64,000 bases of DNA from Niveibacterium umoris (GTDB taxonomy: Bacteria; Pseudomonadota; Gammaproteobacteria; Burkholderiales; Rhodocyclaceae). The notes beneath the pieces are model-generated. The model ran no database searches. It was not told the DNA's origin and worked only from the letters and a program-made list of their open reading frames with translations. The stretch covers positions 992,001 through 1,056,000 of the forward strand of contig NZ_JACIET010000001.1 in the NCBI RefSeq assembly GCF_014197015.1. The letters are read 5' to 3'. The stretch's first letter is position 1. Each line of letters starts with the position of its first letter. Of this stretch, positions 1 to 10,278 are shown piece by piece. A program made the position numbers and the translations under genes.

Positions 1-845
1 TCAACATCGGCGCCGAGGGCCAGCTGATTATGGGCGCGATCTTCGGTGGCGGCGTCGCAATAGCATTCCCCGAATCGCAAAGTGCCTGGCTACTGCCGGC
101 TATGGTGCTCGCTGGCGCAACCGGTGGTGCGCTGTGGGGCGCGATACCGGCACTGCTCAAGACGCGATTCAACGCCGAAGAGACCCTCACCACGCTGATG
201 CTGGCCTACGTCGCCAACCTGGTGCTTGCCTGGCTGGTGAGCGACCCGTGGCGTGATCCGGGCGGCATGAATTTCCCGCAGTCGGTGATGTTCGGCGACG
301 CCGCGCTGTTCTCGATGCTGTTCGAGGGGCTGCGCCTGAACACCTCGGTGTTCATCACCGGGGTCGCCGTGCTGCTGTTCTGGCTGTTCGTGTCGAAGAG
401 CTTCCTGTCCTACCAGGTCACGGTCGGTGGCCTTGCGCCGCAGGCCGCGCGCTACGCGGGCTTCCCGGCCAGCCGCACGGTCTGGCTCAGCCTGGTGCTC
501 TCCGGCCTCACCGCCGGGCTGGCCGGCATAGGCGAAGTCGCCGGCCCGGTCGGGCAACTGAACCTGAACATCTCGCCGGGGTATGGCTACGCCGCGATCA
601 TCGTTGCCTGGATCGGGCGTCTACACCCTGTTGGCATTGTGTTCTCTGGCCTCTTGATGGCGCTGATCTACCTCGGCGGTGAAGCCGCGCAGATGGCGCT
701 GCAAACACCGGCCGCGATCACCGGCATCTTCCAGGGCATGTTGTTGTTCTTCCTGCTTGCCTGCGACGTGTTCATCGACTTCCGCCTGCGCAAGCCACTC
801 GAAAAACGCCGCGCCGCCGCGCTCGCCAAAAAGGCCATCGCATGA
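1..845 (+). CDS. ABC transporter permease, BMP/nucleoside type (5' end outside window)
   Basis: Partial gene: the open frame runs in from the left edge (first full codon at base 3, reading NIGAEGQL), so the true start is outside. The protein is very hydrophobic, with several membrane spans, and the NIGAEGQ string is typical of the cytoplasmic loop of permeases that work with BMP-family binding proteins (YufP/NupB-like). It would form the inner-membrane pore for a nucleoside or purine-like solute. Its stop overlaps the next permease start (ATGA), so the two are translationally coupled. The ATPase and binding protein expected upstream are not visible. Substrate is inferred from the deaminases downstream. 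Confidence 0.85.
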   Translation, partial: NIGAEGQLIMGAIFGGGVAIAFPESQSAWLLPAMVLAGATGGALWGAIPALLKTRFNAEETLTTLMLAYVANLVLAWLVSDPWRDPGGMNFPQSVMFGDAALFSMLFEGLRLNTSVFITGVAVLLFWLFVSKSFLSYQVTVGGLAPQAARYAGFPASRTVWLSLVLSGLTAGLAGIGEVAGPVGQLNLNISPGYGYAAIIVAWIGRLHPVGIVFSGLLMALIYLGGEAAQMALQTPAAITGIFQGMLLFFLLACDVFIDFRLRKPLEKRRAAALAKKAIA

Positions 846-1768
846 TCGAACACCTGATCCCGATTCTCGCCGGCACCTTGGGGGCTGCCACGCCGTTGAT
901 CTACGCCGGGCTCGGCGAACTGGTTGCCGAACGCAGCGGCGTCATCAACCTCGGCGTCGAAGGCATGATGCTGATCGGCGCCGTCGCCGGCTTTGCCGCC
1001 GCGGTGGAAACCGGTGGCGGCGCAGGGGCCGGCTTCCTTGCGGGCGCTGCCGCCGGCACCTTCGCGGCGCTGTGCTTCGCGGTGCTCACGATGTCGCTGG
1101 CCGCGAACCAGTCCGCTGCGGGGCTCGCACTGACGATCTTCGGCATCGGCCTCTCCGCCTTTATCGGCCAGCACTACGTCAGCCACAGCCTGCCCGGCCT
1201 CAAGCCGGTTGCGCTGCCGCTGCTCTCGTCCATTCCGCTACTCGGCCCGGTGTTCTTCACTCAGGACATGGGCGTGTACCTGTCCTTCGTGTTCTTCGGC
1301 ATCGTCTGGTGGGTGCTGGCGAAGACCAAGCTGGGCCTGATGCTGCGCGCGGTTGGCGAATCGCCCGAATCGGCGCATGCGCTGGGCTTTCCAGTGTTCG
1401 CGATCCGCTATGGCGCGGTGCTGTTCGGCGGTGCGATGGCAGGCATCGCGGGGGCCTACCTCTCGACCGTCTACACCCCGATGTGGGTGCAGAACATGAG
1501 CGCCGGGCGCGGCTGGATCGCCGTGGCGCTGGTCGTATTCGCAACCTGGAGGCCGGGCCGCCTGCTGCTCGGCGCCTGGCTGTTCGGCGGCGTCACGATC
1601 CTGCAGTTCCATGCGCAAGCGCTGGGCGTGCGGGTGCCATCGCAGTTGCTCTCCGCCCTGCCCTACATCGCCACCATTGTGGTGCTGGTGCTGATCTCGC
1701 GCGACCGCAAGCTGCTGCAGCTGAACCTGCCCGCCTCGCTCGGCAAGAGCTTCGTGCCAGGGCGCTGA
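842..1768 (+). CDS. ABC transporter permease, BMP/nucleoside type
   Basis: 308-residue integral membrane protein and partner of the preceding permease; the start codon sits inside the upstream stop (ATGA). The N-terminal third carries GERSGVINLGVEGMM-like sequence (visible as ERSGVINLGVEGMM), the hallmark of YufQ/NupC-type permeases of the BMP transporter group. Several Ala/Gly/Leu-rich spans cover the protein. Together with the first permease it should form a heterodimeric channel. The deaminase gene follows after 55 bases, so the transported solute is probably a purine base or nucleoside; that is inference from context. Confidence 0.87.
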   Translation: MIEHLIPILAGTLGAATPLIYAGLGELVAERSGVINLGVEGMMLIGAVAGFAAAVETGGGAGAGFLAGAAAGTFAALCFAVLTMSLAANQSAAGLALTIFGIGLSAFIGQHYVSHSLPGLKPVALPLLSSIPLLGPVFFTQDMGVYLSFVFFGIVWWVLAKTKLGLMLRAVGESPESAHALGFPVFAIRYGAVLFGGAMAGIAGAYLSTVYTPMWVQNMSAGRGWIAVALVVFATWRPGRLLLGAWLFGGVTILQFHAQALGVRVPSQLLSALPYIATIVVLVLISRDRKLLQLNLPASLGKSFVPGR

Positions 1769-1823
1769 TTCCCAATTCAATCCGGCGACGCCACCTGAAG
1801 CGTTGCCGTGCAGGACCTGAACC

Positions 1824-3206
1824 ATGACGACGCTTTTGCTGCAGCACGCCGATGTGCTGCTGACGATGGACGCTGCGCGCCGCGAGATCGCGGACGGCGC
1901 AGTGCTGATCCGCGATGGCGTGATCGAAACCGTCGGCACCACCGATGAACTCGCCGTGCTCTGCGCGCACGCCGGTGTGGCGCCGGACGAAACGATCGAG
2001 CTGCGCGGTCATGTGCTGATGCCCGGCCTCGTAAACACCCATCACCACATGTACCAGAGCCTGACCCGCGCAATGCCTGCCGCGCAGGACGCGGAGCTGT
2101 TCGACTGGCTGCGCGCGCTCTACCCGGTCTGGGCCGGGCTCACGCCGGAGATGATCCATGCTTCGACGCAGACGGCGATGGCGGAGCTGATCCTTTCTGG
2201 CTGCACGACTTCGTCCGACCACCTCTACATCTATCCGAACGGCAGCCGGCTCGACGATTCGATCGCCGCCGCGCAGGAGATCGGCATGCGCTTCACCGCG
2301 TGCCGCGGCAGCATGAGCGTGGGCCAGTCGAAAGGCGGCTTGCCGCCGGACGAAGTGGTGGAGCGCGAGGACGCGATCCTCACCGACACCCGGCGACTGA
2401 TCGAGACCTGGCACGACCCGCGGCGGCATTCGATGCTGCATGTGGCGGTGGCGCCCTGCTCGCCCTTCTCGGTGTCGCGTGAGTTGATGCGCGAATCGGC
2501 CGAGCTGGCGCGCCACTACGGCGTGCGCCTGCACACCCACCTCGCCGAGAACGACAAGGACATCTCGTACAGCCGCGAAGTCTTCGGCATGACGCCGGCC
2601 GAATACGCTCAATCGCTGGGCTGGACGGGCGACGATGTATGGCACGCGCACTGCGTGAAACTGGACGCGCCGGGCATTGCGCTCTTCGCACGCAGCGGCA
2701 CCGGCGTGGCGCACTGCCCATGCTCGAACATGCGACTGGCCTCTGGCATCGCGCCGATTCCGCAGATGCGCGCGGCGGGGGTGCCGGTCGGTCTGGGCGT
2801 CGACGGTTCGGCATCGAACGACGGTGCGCACATGCTAGGCGAAGCGCGGCAGGCGATGCTGCTGGCGCGCGTCGGCCACGGCCCCGCTGCGCTCAGCGCG
2901 CGCCAGGCGCTGGAACTGGCAACGCTGGGCGGCGCCCGCGTGCTGGGCCGCGACGACATCGGCGCGATCGCGCCCGGCATGAGCGCAGATTGCGTTGCGT
3001 TCGCGACTGGTGGCGTCAGCCTTGCGGGCGGCGCGGTGCACGACCCGGTTGCCGCGCTGCTGTTCTGCACCCCGCCGCAGGTGAGCCTGTCGGTGATCAA
3101 CGGCCGTGTGGTGGTGCGAGAAGGTCAGCTCACGACGATCGACCTGCCACGGGTACTGGAGCGCCACAACCGCTTCGCGATCGCGCTCGCAGCGGGGCAC
3201 GCATGA
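1824..3206 (+). CDS. 8-oxoguanine deaminase (amidohydrolase family)
   Basis: 460-residue metal-dependent amidohydrolase. The metal motif NTHHHMYQSL lies near residue 73, followed by the family strings HTHLAEN and GVDGSASND. The HHHMYQSLTRA region and the overall length match bacterial 8-oxoguanine deaminases, which turn 8-oxoguanine into urate and ammonia and are related to the triazine hydrolases TrzN/AtzB. AGGAC lies about 6 bases before the ATG. It sits between a purine-type transporter and guanine deaminase (4-base overlap), which supports a purine substrate. A related role on isocytosine-like or triazine compounds cannot be excluded. Confidence 0.8.
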   Translation: MTTLLLQHADVLLTMDAARREIADGAVLIRDGVIETVGTTDELAVLCAHAGVAPDETIELRGHVLMPGLVNTHHHMYQSLTRAMPAAQDAELFDWLRALYPVWAGLTPEMIHASTQTAMAELILSGCTTSSDHLYIYPNGSRLDDSIAAAQEIGMRFTACRGSMSVGQSKGGLPPDEVVEREDAILTDTRRLIETWHDPRRHSMLHVAVAPCSPFSVSRELMRESAELARHYGVRLHTHLAENDKDISYSREVFGMTPAEYAQSLGWTGDDVWHAHCVKLDAPGIALFARSGTGVAHCPCSNMRLASGIAPIPQMRAAGVPVGLGVDGSASNDGAHMLGEARQAMLLARVGHGPAALSARQALELATLGGARVLGRDDIGAIAPGMSADCVAFATGGVSLAGGAVHDPVAALLFCTPPQVSLSVINGRVVVREGQLTTIDLPRVLERHNRFAIALAAGHA

Positions 3207-4522
3207 ATCGCCAGCTTCACCTCGTTCGCGGAACGGTGCTGCACTTCTTGCGCGACCCGGGGCCTACCGATGACGCTTCGGCCTGCGAATTCTTCGAGGA
3301 TGGTGGACTGCTGATCGAAGCCGGCCACGTCAGTGCGGTCGGTGACTGGGATCGGGTAGCAGCGCTGCTGGAACCGGAAGCCCGCGCGCACGCCCAGTTG
3401 CACGATTACCGAGGCCACCTGATCCTCCCGGGGCTGGTCGACACGCACATCCACTACCCGCAGGTAGGGGTGCTGGGTTCCTTCGGGCGGCAACTGATCG
3501 ACTGGCTCACCGAGTACACCTTCCCGGCCGAGACCGCGTTTTCAGATCCGGCGGTGGCACATCAGTGTGCCGAGTTCGTGGTGCGGAGGATGCTCGCGCA
3601 CGGCACCACCACGGCATCGGTGTTCGCCACGGTGCATCCGCATTCGGTCGACGCCTTCTTCGAGGCCGCGTCCCACTTCGATCTGCGCATGCTCTGCGGC
3701 AAGGTGATGATGGATCGCAACTGCCCGGATTCACTGCGCGACACCGCCGTGAGTGCCGAACACGACAGCCGCGCGTTGATCGAGCGCTGGCACGGCCACG
3801 GCCGCCTGCGCTACACGCTGACCCCGCGCTTCGCGCCCACCTCGACGCCACAGCAGCTGGACGTGGCCGGTGCGCTGTACGCCGCGTGGCCGGACCTGCA
3901 TGTGCAATCGCACCTCGCGGAAAACAAACGCGAGATCGAATGGGTGCGCGAGCTCTTCCCCGACCGACGTAGCTACCTTGATGTGTATGCGCACCACGGC
4001 TTGATCGGCCCGCGCACGATCTACGGCCACTGCGTGCATCTGGATGAGGCCGAACGCAAGTGGATGGCCGACACCCAAACGGCGGCCGCGTTCTGCCCGA
4101 CGTCGAACCTGTTCCTCGGCAGCGGCATGTTCGACTACGGCGCCGCACGCGAAGCGGGCATGGCGGTGGGGCTGGCGACCGACGTCGGTGGCGGCACGTC
4201 CTTCTCGCTGATCCGCACGCTGGGCGAGGCCTACAAGGTGTCGCAGTTCTGCGCGCAGCCGCTTGCGCCGCTCTCGGCCTGGTATCTGGCGACGCTGGGG
4301 GGCGCCAGGGCTTTGGGGCTCGATCGCTTCATCGGCAACTTTGTGGCCGGCAAGGAAGCGGACTTCGTTGTGCTGGACCTGCACGCCACCGAAGAGCTGG
4401 CATGGCGGATCTCACATGCCTCGACGCTGGCAGAACGCCTGTTCGCCCTTCAAACGCTGGGTGACGAGCGCTGCGTCGTGGCCACTCACGCGATGGGACG
4501 ACCGGTGTTCCGCCGCGACTAA
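3203..4522 (+). CDS. guaD: Guanine deaminase
   Basis: 439-residue amidohydrolase that converts guanine to xanthine and ammonia in the cytoplasm. The first zinc motif reads PGLVDTHIHYPQ, the typical GuaD form, followed by HLAENKREIEW, YGHCVHLD and ATDVGGGTSFS, all characteristic of the family. The chosen ATG overlaps the stop of the 8-oxoguanine deaminase gene (ATGA), indicating translational coupling; an upstream extension of the same frame is the shadow of that gene. Xanthine would need a dehydrogenase, not present here, before entering the urate pathway encoded downstream. Confidence 0.95.
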   Translation: MNRQLHLVRGTVLHFLRDPGPTDDASACEFFEDGGLLIEAGHVSAVGDWDRVAALLEPEARAHAQLHDYRGHLILPGLVDTHIHYPQVGVLGSFGRQLIDWLTEYTFPAETAFSDPAVAHQCAEFVVRRMLAHGTTTASVFATVHPHSVDAFFEAASHFDLRMLCGKVMMDRNCPDSLRDTAVSAEHDSRALIERWHGHGRLRYTLTPRFAPTSTPQQLDVAGALYAAWPDLHVQSHLAENKREIEWVRELFPDRRSYLDVYAHHGLIGPRTIYGHCVHLDEAERKWMADTQTAAAFCPTSNLFLGSGMFDYGAAREAGMAVGLATDVGGGTSFSLIRTLGEAYKVSQFCAQPLAPLSAWYLATLGGARALGLDRFIGNFVAGKEADFVVLDLHATEELAWRISHASTLAERLFALQTLGDERCVVATHAMGRPVFRRD

Positions 4523-5007
4523 GCCTTCCAGAAGCTAAAAGAAGAAAAACGCTTGCCGCTAGGCAATTGCCACTGCCGAGCCCCAATTCGATCCGAGTAT
4601 TGCGCGTTTCAATGCCATTTTCGAGATAGGCATCTTGAATTGGCGCGTCAATTCACCGCCAATCTGGTGCAAAGAAACGTTCTCAAAACCCAGTTTGGTG
4701 CTTTGCGCACTGCAATTGGCCGCCTCCGGTAAAATACGATCCACCCCGCCTTCACCCAACGGCCTTTGCCTCCTGGCGCCGGGCTGATTTGTTGTGCAAA
4801 TACGTCAATCATGAATTGGCGTATTGCACACAGAAACCAGCAATTACGGGCGATATTACGGAATGATTATCCGGGGTATAAGCCCCCCCTCTACCTACCA
4901 CTGCTAGCATCGATTCGACTCCAATCGCTGCCCGGTCGAAAGACGTGGCGCAGACATGTTGTCCAGATCGTTCAACTGCCAGCCCAAATACAGACAGGGA
5001 GATTCAC
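4523..5007. other. Long intergenic region upstream of the Tsx-like porin
   Basis: 485 bases without a convincing gene, noticeably more AT-rich than its surroundings. It contains a perfect inverted repeat GAATTG-N6-CAATTC (4637-4654), two further AATTGGC copies (4713-4720 and 4813-4820), an imperfect dyad around 4792-4832, and a TATAAG element at 4777-4882 scale (exactly 4877-4882) that could be a -10 box. It probably holds the regulated promoter of the porin gene at 5008. Confidence 0.6.
4792..4832. promoter_or_regulatory. Imperfect dyad, candidate operator
   Basis: The left arm TTGTGCAAATACG (4792-4804) and right arm CGTATTGCACACA (4820-4832) are inverted repeats differing by one bulged A, separated by 15 bases. 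It lies about 180 bases before the Tsx-like start and about 45 bases upstream of a TATAAG element. The arms resemble the TTGTATGCAAGATACG site upstream of the binding-protein gene at 14160, so a shared GntR-type regulator is possible but unproven. Confidence 0.4.
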
Positions 5008-5844
5008 ATGAAAGCAAAACTTTCGATCGGCGCCTTTGCCGTATTCAGCGCCCTCGCCGCCACACCGGCCTTCGCCGCGGACTGGAGCGACACCTCGGCC
5101 AGCTGGCGTTATGGCACGCACTTCGCCGAACCGGCGATTGAAGGGGCCATCAAGAAGAACATCTTCGCGCTGACCCATGTCAGCGGCTACAAATACGGCA
5201 CGAACTTCTTCAACGTCGATTTCCTGCTGTCGGACGAAAACGACCCGGCAGCAGGCGGCAAGGGTGGCGCGCAGGAAGTCTATGCCGTCTATGCGAACCA
5301 ATTGCACCTGGGCAAATTGACTGGCTCGGATCTCTCTTTCGGCCCGGTTCGCGACATCGCCCTCACCACGGGTTTTGACGCCAGCGCCAAGAACACCGAC
5401 TTCGCCGCGCGCGTCCGCAAGTTCACCTTCGGCCCGACACTCAAGTTCGGCGTACTGGACGGCTGGTTCGACCTGAGCCTGCTGTACTACAAGGAAACCA
5501 ACCACAACGGCATCGTCGGCACGGACGTGAACTTCGACAGCACCTACCGCGTCGCAGGCGCGTGGGACATCCCCTTCAGTGCAGGTCCGGTGCCGCTGAG
5601 CTTCAACGGTTTCTTCACCTATACCGGCGAAAAGGGTAAGGACGGCTTCGGCGCTGATACCAAGCCGGAAACGCTGGCTGACCTGTTCCTGATGGCCGAC
5701 GTGGGTGCGCTGGCAGGCAAGAAGGGCACGTTCAAGGCCGGTATCGGTTACGAGTACTGGACGAACAAGTTCGGCAACGACCACACCCAGGTCATCGGCT
5801 CGAACGCCTACACCCCGATGATCAAGGCGGAAGTTCACTTCTGA
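5008..5844 (+). CDS. Tsx-like nucleoside-specific outer membrane channel
   Basis: 278 residues, starting with a clear signal peptide (MKAKLSIGAFAVFSALAATP, cleavage likely after AFA) and an AGGGAGA ribosome site 6 bases before the ATG. The rest alternates aromatic and polar residues as in a small beta-barrel and ends in a C-terminal Phe (EVHF), the usual outer-membrane insertion signal. The opening WSDTSASWRYGTHF and NIFALTHVSGYKYGTN match the Tsx/OmpK family, which passes nucleosides across the outer membrane. It probably feeds the purine uptake and degradation genes on both sides. Ligand preference is inferred. Confidence 0.82.
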   Translation: MKAKLSIGAFAVFSALAATPAFAADWSDTSASWRYGTHFAEPAIEGAIKKNIFALTHVSGYKYGTNFFNVDFLLSDENDPAAGGKGGAQEVYAVYANQLHLGKLTGSDLSFGPVRDIALTTGFDASAKNTDFAARVRKFTFGPTLKFGVLDGWFDLSLLYYKETNHNGIVGTDVNFDSTYRVAGAWDIPFSAGPVPLSFNGFFTYTGEKGKDGFGADTKPETLADLFLMADVGALAGKKGTFKAGIGYEYWTNKFGNDHTQVIGSNAYTPMIKAEVHF

Positions 5845-5866
5845 TCTTGTCAGAGCCGCAATAACG

Positions 5867-5897
5867 AATCGGCCCGCACAATGCGGGCCGATTTATT
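5867..5897 (+). terminator. Rho-independent terminator after the Tsx-like gene
   Basis: An 11-base perfect stem AATCGGCCCGC / GCGGGCCGATT with loop ACAAT, followed by TATTTG. It is placed 22 bases after the porin stop and between convergent genes, so it may also stop the atzF transcript from the other strand. Confidence 0.8.
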
Positions 5898-6022
5898 TGT
5901 CGCTACGCAATTTTCAATTCGGGTTGCGGCCCATTTCGGCGACGGCGTTTCATTGCAAGCGGACGCGTCTGAATCTTCGCTTGTCGATTGCGCCCATGCT
6001 CTTCCGGCTCGCTTGGATTAAC

Positions 6023-7843
6023 TCATTTTGCGCGCTGCGCGAGGTACGCACGCCAGCCGCCAAAATGGGTAATGTCTTCGGCCCCCTCGGCCGCGATCGC
6101 CTCGCAAGTAAAGCCCTGCACCGTCGATCCGTCCGCGAGTTTCACGACGCCAATACCGAGCGGCGCCGGAATAGCGGCAACGAAGCTGCCAAACTCGCGT
6201 GCCGGCATCTCCCACACTTCCATCTGCACTGCCCCGCCGCCCGTTCCTACGCGGATCATGCCGGGTCGGAACGGCGGCCCGCCGGGTAAAGCCACGAACT
6301 TGTATTCCGGGGCAGATTCGACAGCCGCAATCAACCGCGCGCCGCGGCTGGTGAGTTGTCCGTTCAAGGGCAGACCACTGAGGTGGGCACCGCACACCGC
6401 GACGCGCACTTGCCCGCTGGGCAGCGACAGAGGCGCCGATGCCACCGGCTGCGGCAGCCCTGTTGCGCCAAGCGGCGCGCCGAGCGCGCGCTGCATGCGC
6501 CCAGCGAGCCGCAGCAACGGGCCATCCTGGTGCGCTGGTGCAAACAGCGTCACGCCGAATGGCAGCCCATCCGTCTGAAAGCCGGCCGGCACTGCAGTCG
6601 CCGCGTAGTCGAGCAGGTTCATGAAGTTGGTATAGGTGCCGAGATTCGCGTTGAGCCGGATCGGATCGGACAGCATCTCGGCGATCGTGTAGATCGTGCC
6701 GGCAGAAGGCGTGAGGATCGTATCTACGTCCTGCCACACGGCATCGCACTGCCGCTTGGCGGCCTTCAGCCTGTAGCCGTAGTCGTATGCATCAGCGGCC
6801 GACCAGCGTTCCGCGCCGCCGATGATCTCGCGGATCACCGGCAACAAGGCATCCGGCTGCGCATCGAAGAAACCGCGGATCGCCGCATAGCGTTCGGCGA
6901 CCCAAGGGCCCTCGTACAGCATCTTCGCAGTATCGAGAAAGGGCTGCAGGTCGACTTCGACGATCTCGCCGCCGAGCGCGGCAATCCGCTCAATCGCTTC
7001 AGCGAACAGGCGTTCGGCCTCGGCATTGCCAAAGAAGGCCAGCTGCGAGGCCTTCGGCACGCCAACGCGGAATGATGTAACGCGCCCAAAGTCGAAGCCA
7101 TGCCCTTCCTGCTTGCGGGCAAAACAATCGTCGGCATCAAAGGCCGCGGCCACGCTCGTCACCAACTCGGCATCGTCGGCCGTAAGCGCGAAGACCGATA
7201 CGGTATCGAGCGAGCGGCAGGCCGGCACAACGCCGGTTGTGGATAGCCAACCCAGGGTCGGTTTGTGCCCGATCAGATTATTGAAAGCCGCAGGCACCCG
7301 GCCGGAGCCCGCGGTGTCGGTGCCCAGCGCGAAGCTGACATAGCCCTTCGCCACCGCCACCGCAGACCCCGAACTCGACCCGCCTGAGATGTATTCAGGA
7401 TTGAAGGCGTTGCGGCACGCGCCCCAGGGCGATCGGGTGCCGTTAAGCCCGGTGGCGAACTGGTCGAGGTTGGTCTTGCCGATCGGGATCGCACCCGCAT
7501 CGATCAGACGCTGCACGACGAATGCGCTGGCCTGTGGCGTGTAGGCAAACTCGCGGCAGGCGGCGGTCGTCGGCACACCGGCCAGATCGATGTTGTCCTT
7601 GATCGCAAACGGGATGCCGTAGAGCGGCAGCGACGCGGGGTCGCGCCCGGCGAGCGCCTGCGCGTAGCGGCGGACGGCCTCATCCGACAGGCGCGTGATC
7701 CACACACAGTTCGGATCTTCTGCGGTGCGCCGAAGCACCTCGTCCACCACATCGAGCGGTGTCAGCCTGCCTTCGCGATACGCCGTCTGGAGACTGGCGA
7801 TATCCAGGCTCTGCGCGTGCAGCGCCGCGTCGGGTTTGCTCAT
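6023..7843 (-). CDS. atzF: Allophanate hydrolase (AtzF-type)
   Basis: 606 residues, the usual length for stand-alone AtzF. The N-terminal amidase-signature domain has the catalytic triad Lys82 (FAIKDN), Ser156 (GGSSSGS) and Ser180 (GTDTAGSG), with the same spacing as in AtzF. The C-terminal domain (from about residue 460) is the AtzF-specific one, with VAVCGAHLSGLPLN and a conserved LPGGPP. It hydrolyses allophanate to two ammonia and two CO2. There is no biotin carboxylase domain, so it does not serve ATP-dependent urea amidolyase. Its ATG overlaps the upstream hydrolase stop (ATGA); as last gene of the biuret operon it completes release of nitrogen. Confidence 0.93.
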   Translation of the reverse strand: MSKPDAALHAQSLDIASLQTAYREGRLTPLDVVDEVLRRTAEDPNCVWITRLSDEAVRRYAQALAGRDPASLPLYGIPFAIKDNIDLAGVPTTAACREFAYTPQASAFVVQRLIDAGAIPIGKTNLDQFATGLNGTRSPWGACRNAFNPEYISGGSSSGSAVAVAKGYVSFALGTDTAGSGRVPAAFNNLIGHKPTLGWLSTTGVVPACRSLDTVSVFALTADDAELVTSVAAAFDADDCFARKQEGHGFDFGRVTSFRVGVPKASQLAFFGNAEAERLFAEAIERIAALGGEIVEVDLQPFLDTAKMLYEGPWVAERYAAIRGFFDAQPDALLPVIREIIGGAERWSAADAYDYGYRLKAAKRQCDAVWQDVDTILTPSAGTIYTIAEMLSDPIRLNANLGTYTNFMNLLDYAATAVPAGFQTDGLPFGVTLFAPAHQDGPLLRLAGRMQRALGAPLGATGLPQPVASAPLSLPSGQVRVAVCGAHLSGLPLNGQLTSRGARLIAAVESAPEYKFVALPGGPPFRPGMIRVGTGGGAVQMEVWEMPAREFGSFVAAIPAPLGIGVVKLADGSTVQGFTCEAIAAEGAEDITHFGGWRAYLAQRAK

Positions 7844-8529
7844 GCGCGCCCCTTTGCGAGCAGCGTTTCGCCGGCGCCGGTCAGCGCCGCGAGACTCGCA
7901 GTCCAGCCCACGATGCCGCCTTGCGCTCGCACCATATCGAGCGTCGTCTGCTTGAAGTGCGGGAAGTAGCTGGCGGTGGCTTCTTCGACCAGCAGGCAGT
8001 TGTAGCCGCGGTCGTTCGCTTCACGCATCGTCGTCTGCACGCAGACCTCGGTGGTGACGCCGGCAAAGATCAGGGTATCGACGTTGCGGCGCGCGAGCCA
8101 TTCACCCAGATCCGTCGCATAGAACGCACCCTTGCCCGGCTTGCGCAACACACGCTCGCCCGCCAGGGGCGCCAGTTCGGGCACGAAGTCGCTACCGGTT
8201 TCGCCATCGATCAGGATGCGGCCCATCGGCCCGGCATCGCCGATGCGCTTGCCAGGCGCGCCGCGCTGCAGCTTGGCGGGCGGACAGTCAGACAGGTCCG
8301 GCGCATGAGCCTCCTTGGTGTGCACGATGCTCATGCGCACACTGCGCGCCCAATCAAGCAATTGCCGCGCAGGGGCAATGCACCCCGCAAGCTGAGACAC
8401 ATCGTTGCCCAGAGCCTCGCCAAAACCACCCGGCAGCAGGAAGTCGCGCTGCATGTCGATCATGATCAGCGCGCTGCGCGTGGTCTCGAAGCTGAACGGC
8501 GCGGGTTGTGCGTCGATACCCAGTTCCAT
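7840..8529 (-). CDS. Cysteine hydrolase of the isochorismatase-like superfamily; candidate triuret hydrolase (TrtA-like)
   Basis: 229 residues, started at the ATG with a strong AGGAGG 12 bases ahead; a longer upstream frame runs into a repeat and was rejected. Catalytic residues of the isochorismatase-like fold are all present: Asp25 (MIDMQRDF), Lys130 (LRKPGKGAF) and Cys163 (TTEVCVQTT). It is a clear paralogue of the BiuH encoded 1.75 kb upstream but lacks BiuH-specific strings. A BiuH paralogue that hydrolyses triuret (TrtA) is known in proteobacteria, and genes for triuret, biuret and allophanate hydrolysis together fit this operon. It overlaps atzF by four bases. A second biuret hydrolase or ureidoacrylate-type amidase is the alternative. 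Confidence 0.6.
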   Translation of the reverse strand: MELGIDAQPAPFSFETTRSALIMIDMQRDFLLPGGFGEALGNDVSQLAGCIAPARQLLDWARSVRMSIVHTKEAHAPDLSDCPPAKLQRGAPGKRIGDAGPMGRILIDGETGSDFVPELAPLAGERVLRKPGKGAFYATDLGEWLARRNVDTLIFAGVTTEVCVQTTMREANDRGYNCLLVEEATASYFPHFKQTTLDMVRAQGGIVGWTASLAALTGAGETLLAKGRA

Positions 8530-8537
8530 AGCCCCTC

Positions 8538-8684
8538 CTAAGGAAGATCTGAATAAGTGGCTGCGACGGCGCATCGCTGCGTTACGGCGCGCTCACTCCT
8601 GCGCCTATCCAACAGATATGTCTTGGTCGCTGCGCGCGCCGCGCCTTGCGCTGCATCCGTCTCGCTCACTTGTTCAGACCTTCC

Positions 8685-8689
<5 letters not shown>
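8538..8689. repeat. Long imperfect palindromic repeat (REP/MITE-like)
   Basis: The left end CTAAGGAAGATCTGAATAAG and the right end CTTGTTCAGACCTTCCCTAAG-type sequence (8669-8689) are inverted copies with few mismatches. The inner parts are also GC-rich and partly self-complementary, so the whole of about 152 bases can fold back. No transposase is present. It lies within the biuret operon, between the ATPase gene and the second hydrolase, and its right end supplies the ATPase stop codon (8685-8687). Repeats with GGAAGGTCTGAACAAGT ends recur in Rhodocyclales genomes, from memory; no second copy was seen here. Confidence 0.65.
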
Positions 8690-10268
<1,579 letters not shown>

Positions 10269-10278
10269 GGCGCGCGCC

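Noticed and set aside
1593-2831. 412-codon minus-strand frame over the 8-oxoguanine deaminase gene
   Set aside because: Arg/Ala/His-rich shadow frame with no recognisable domain.
4863-4915. Classic purine riboswitch
   Set aside because: Distance between the UAUA-like and CUACC-like strings is far too short for the P2/P3 arms; kept only as a weak RNA candidate.
7840-8529. Annotation as isochorismatase
   Set aside because: No siderophore or phenazine genes nearby; operon with biuH and atzF points to ureide hydrolysis.
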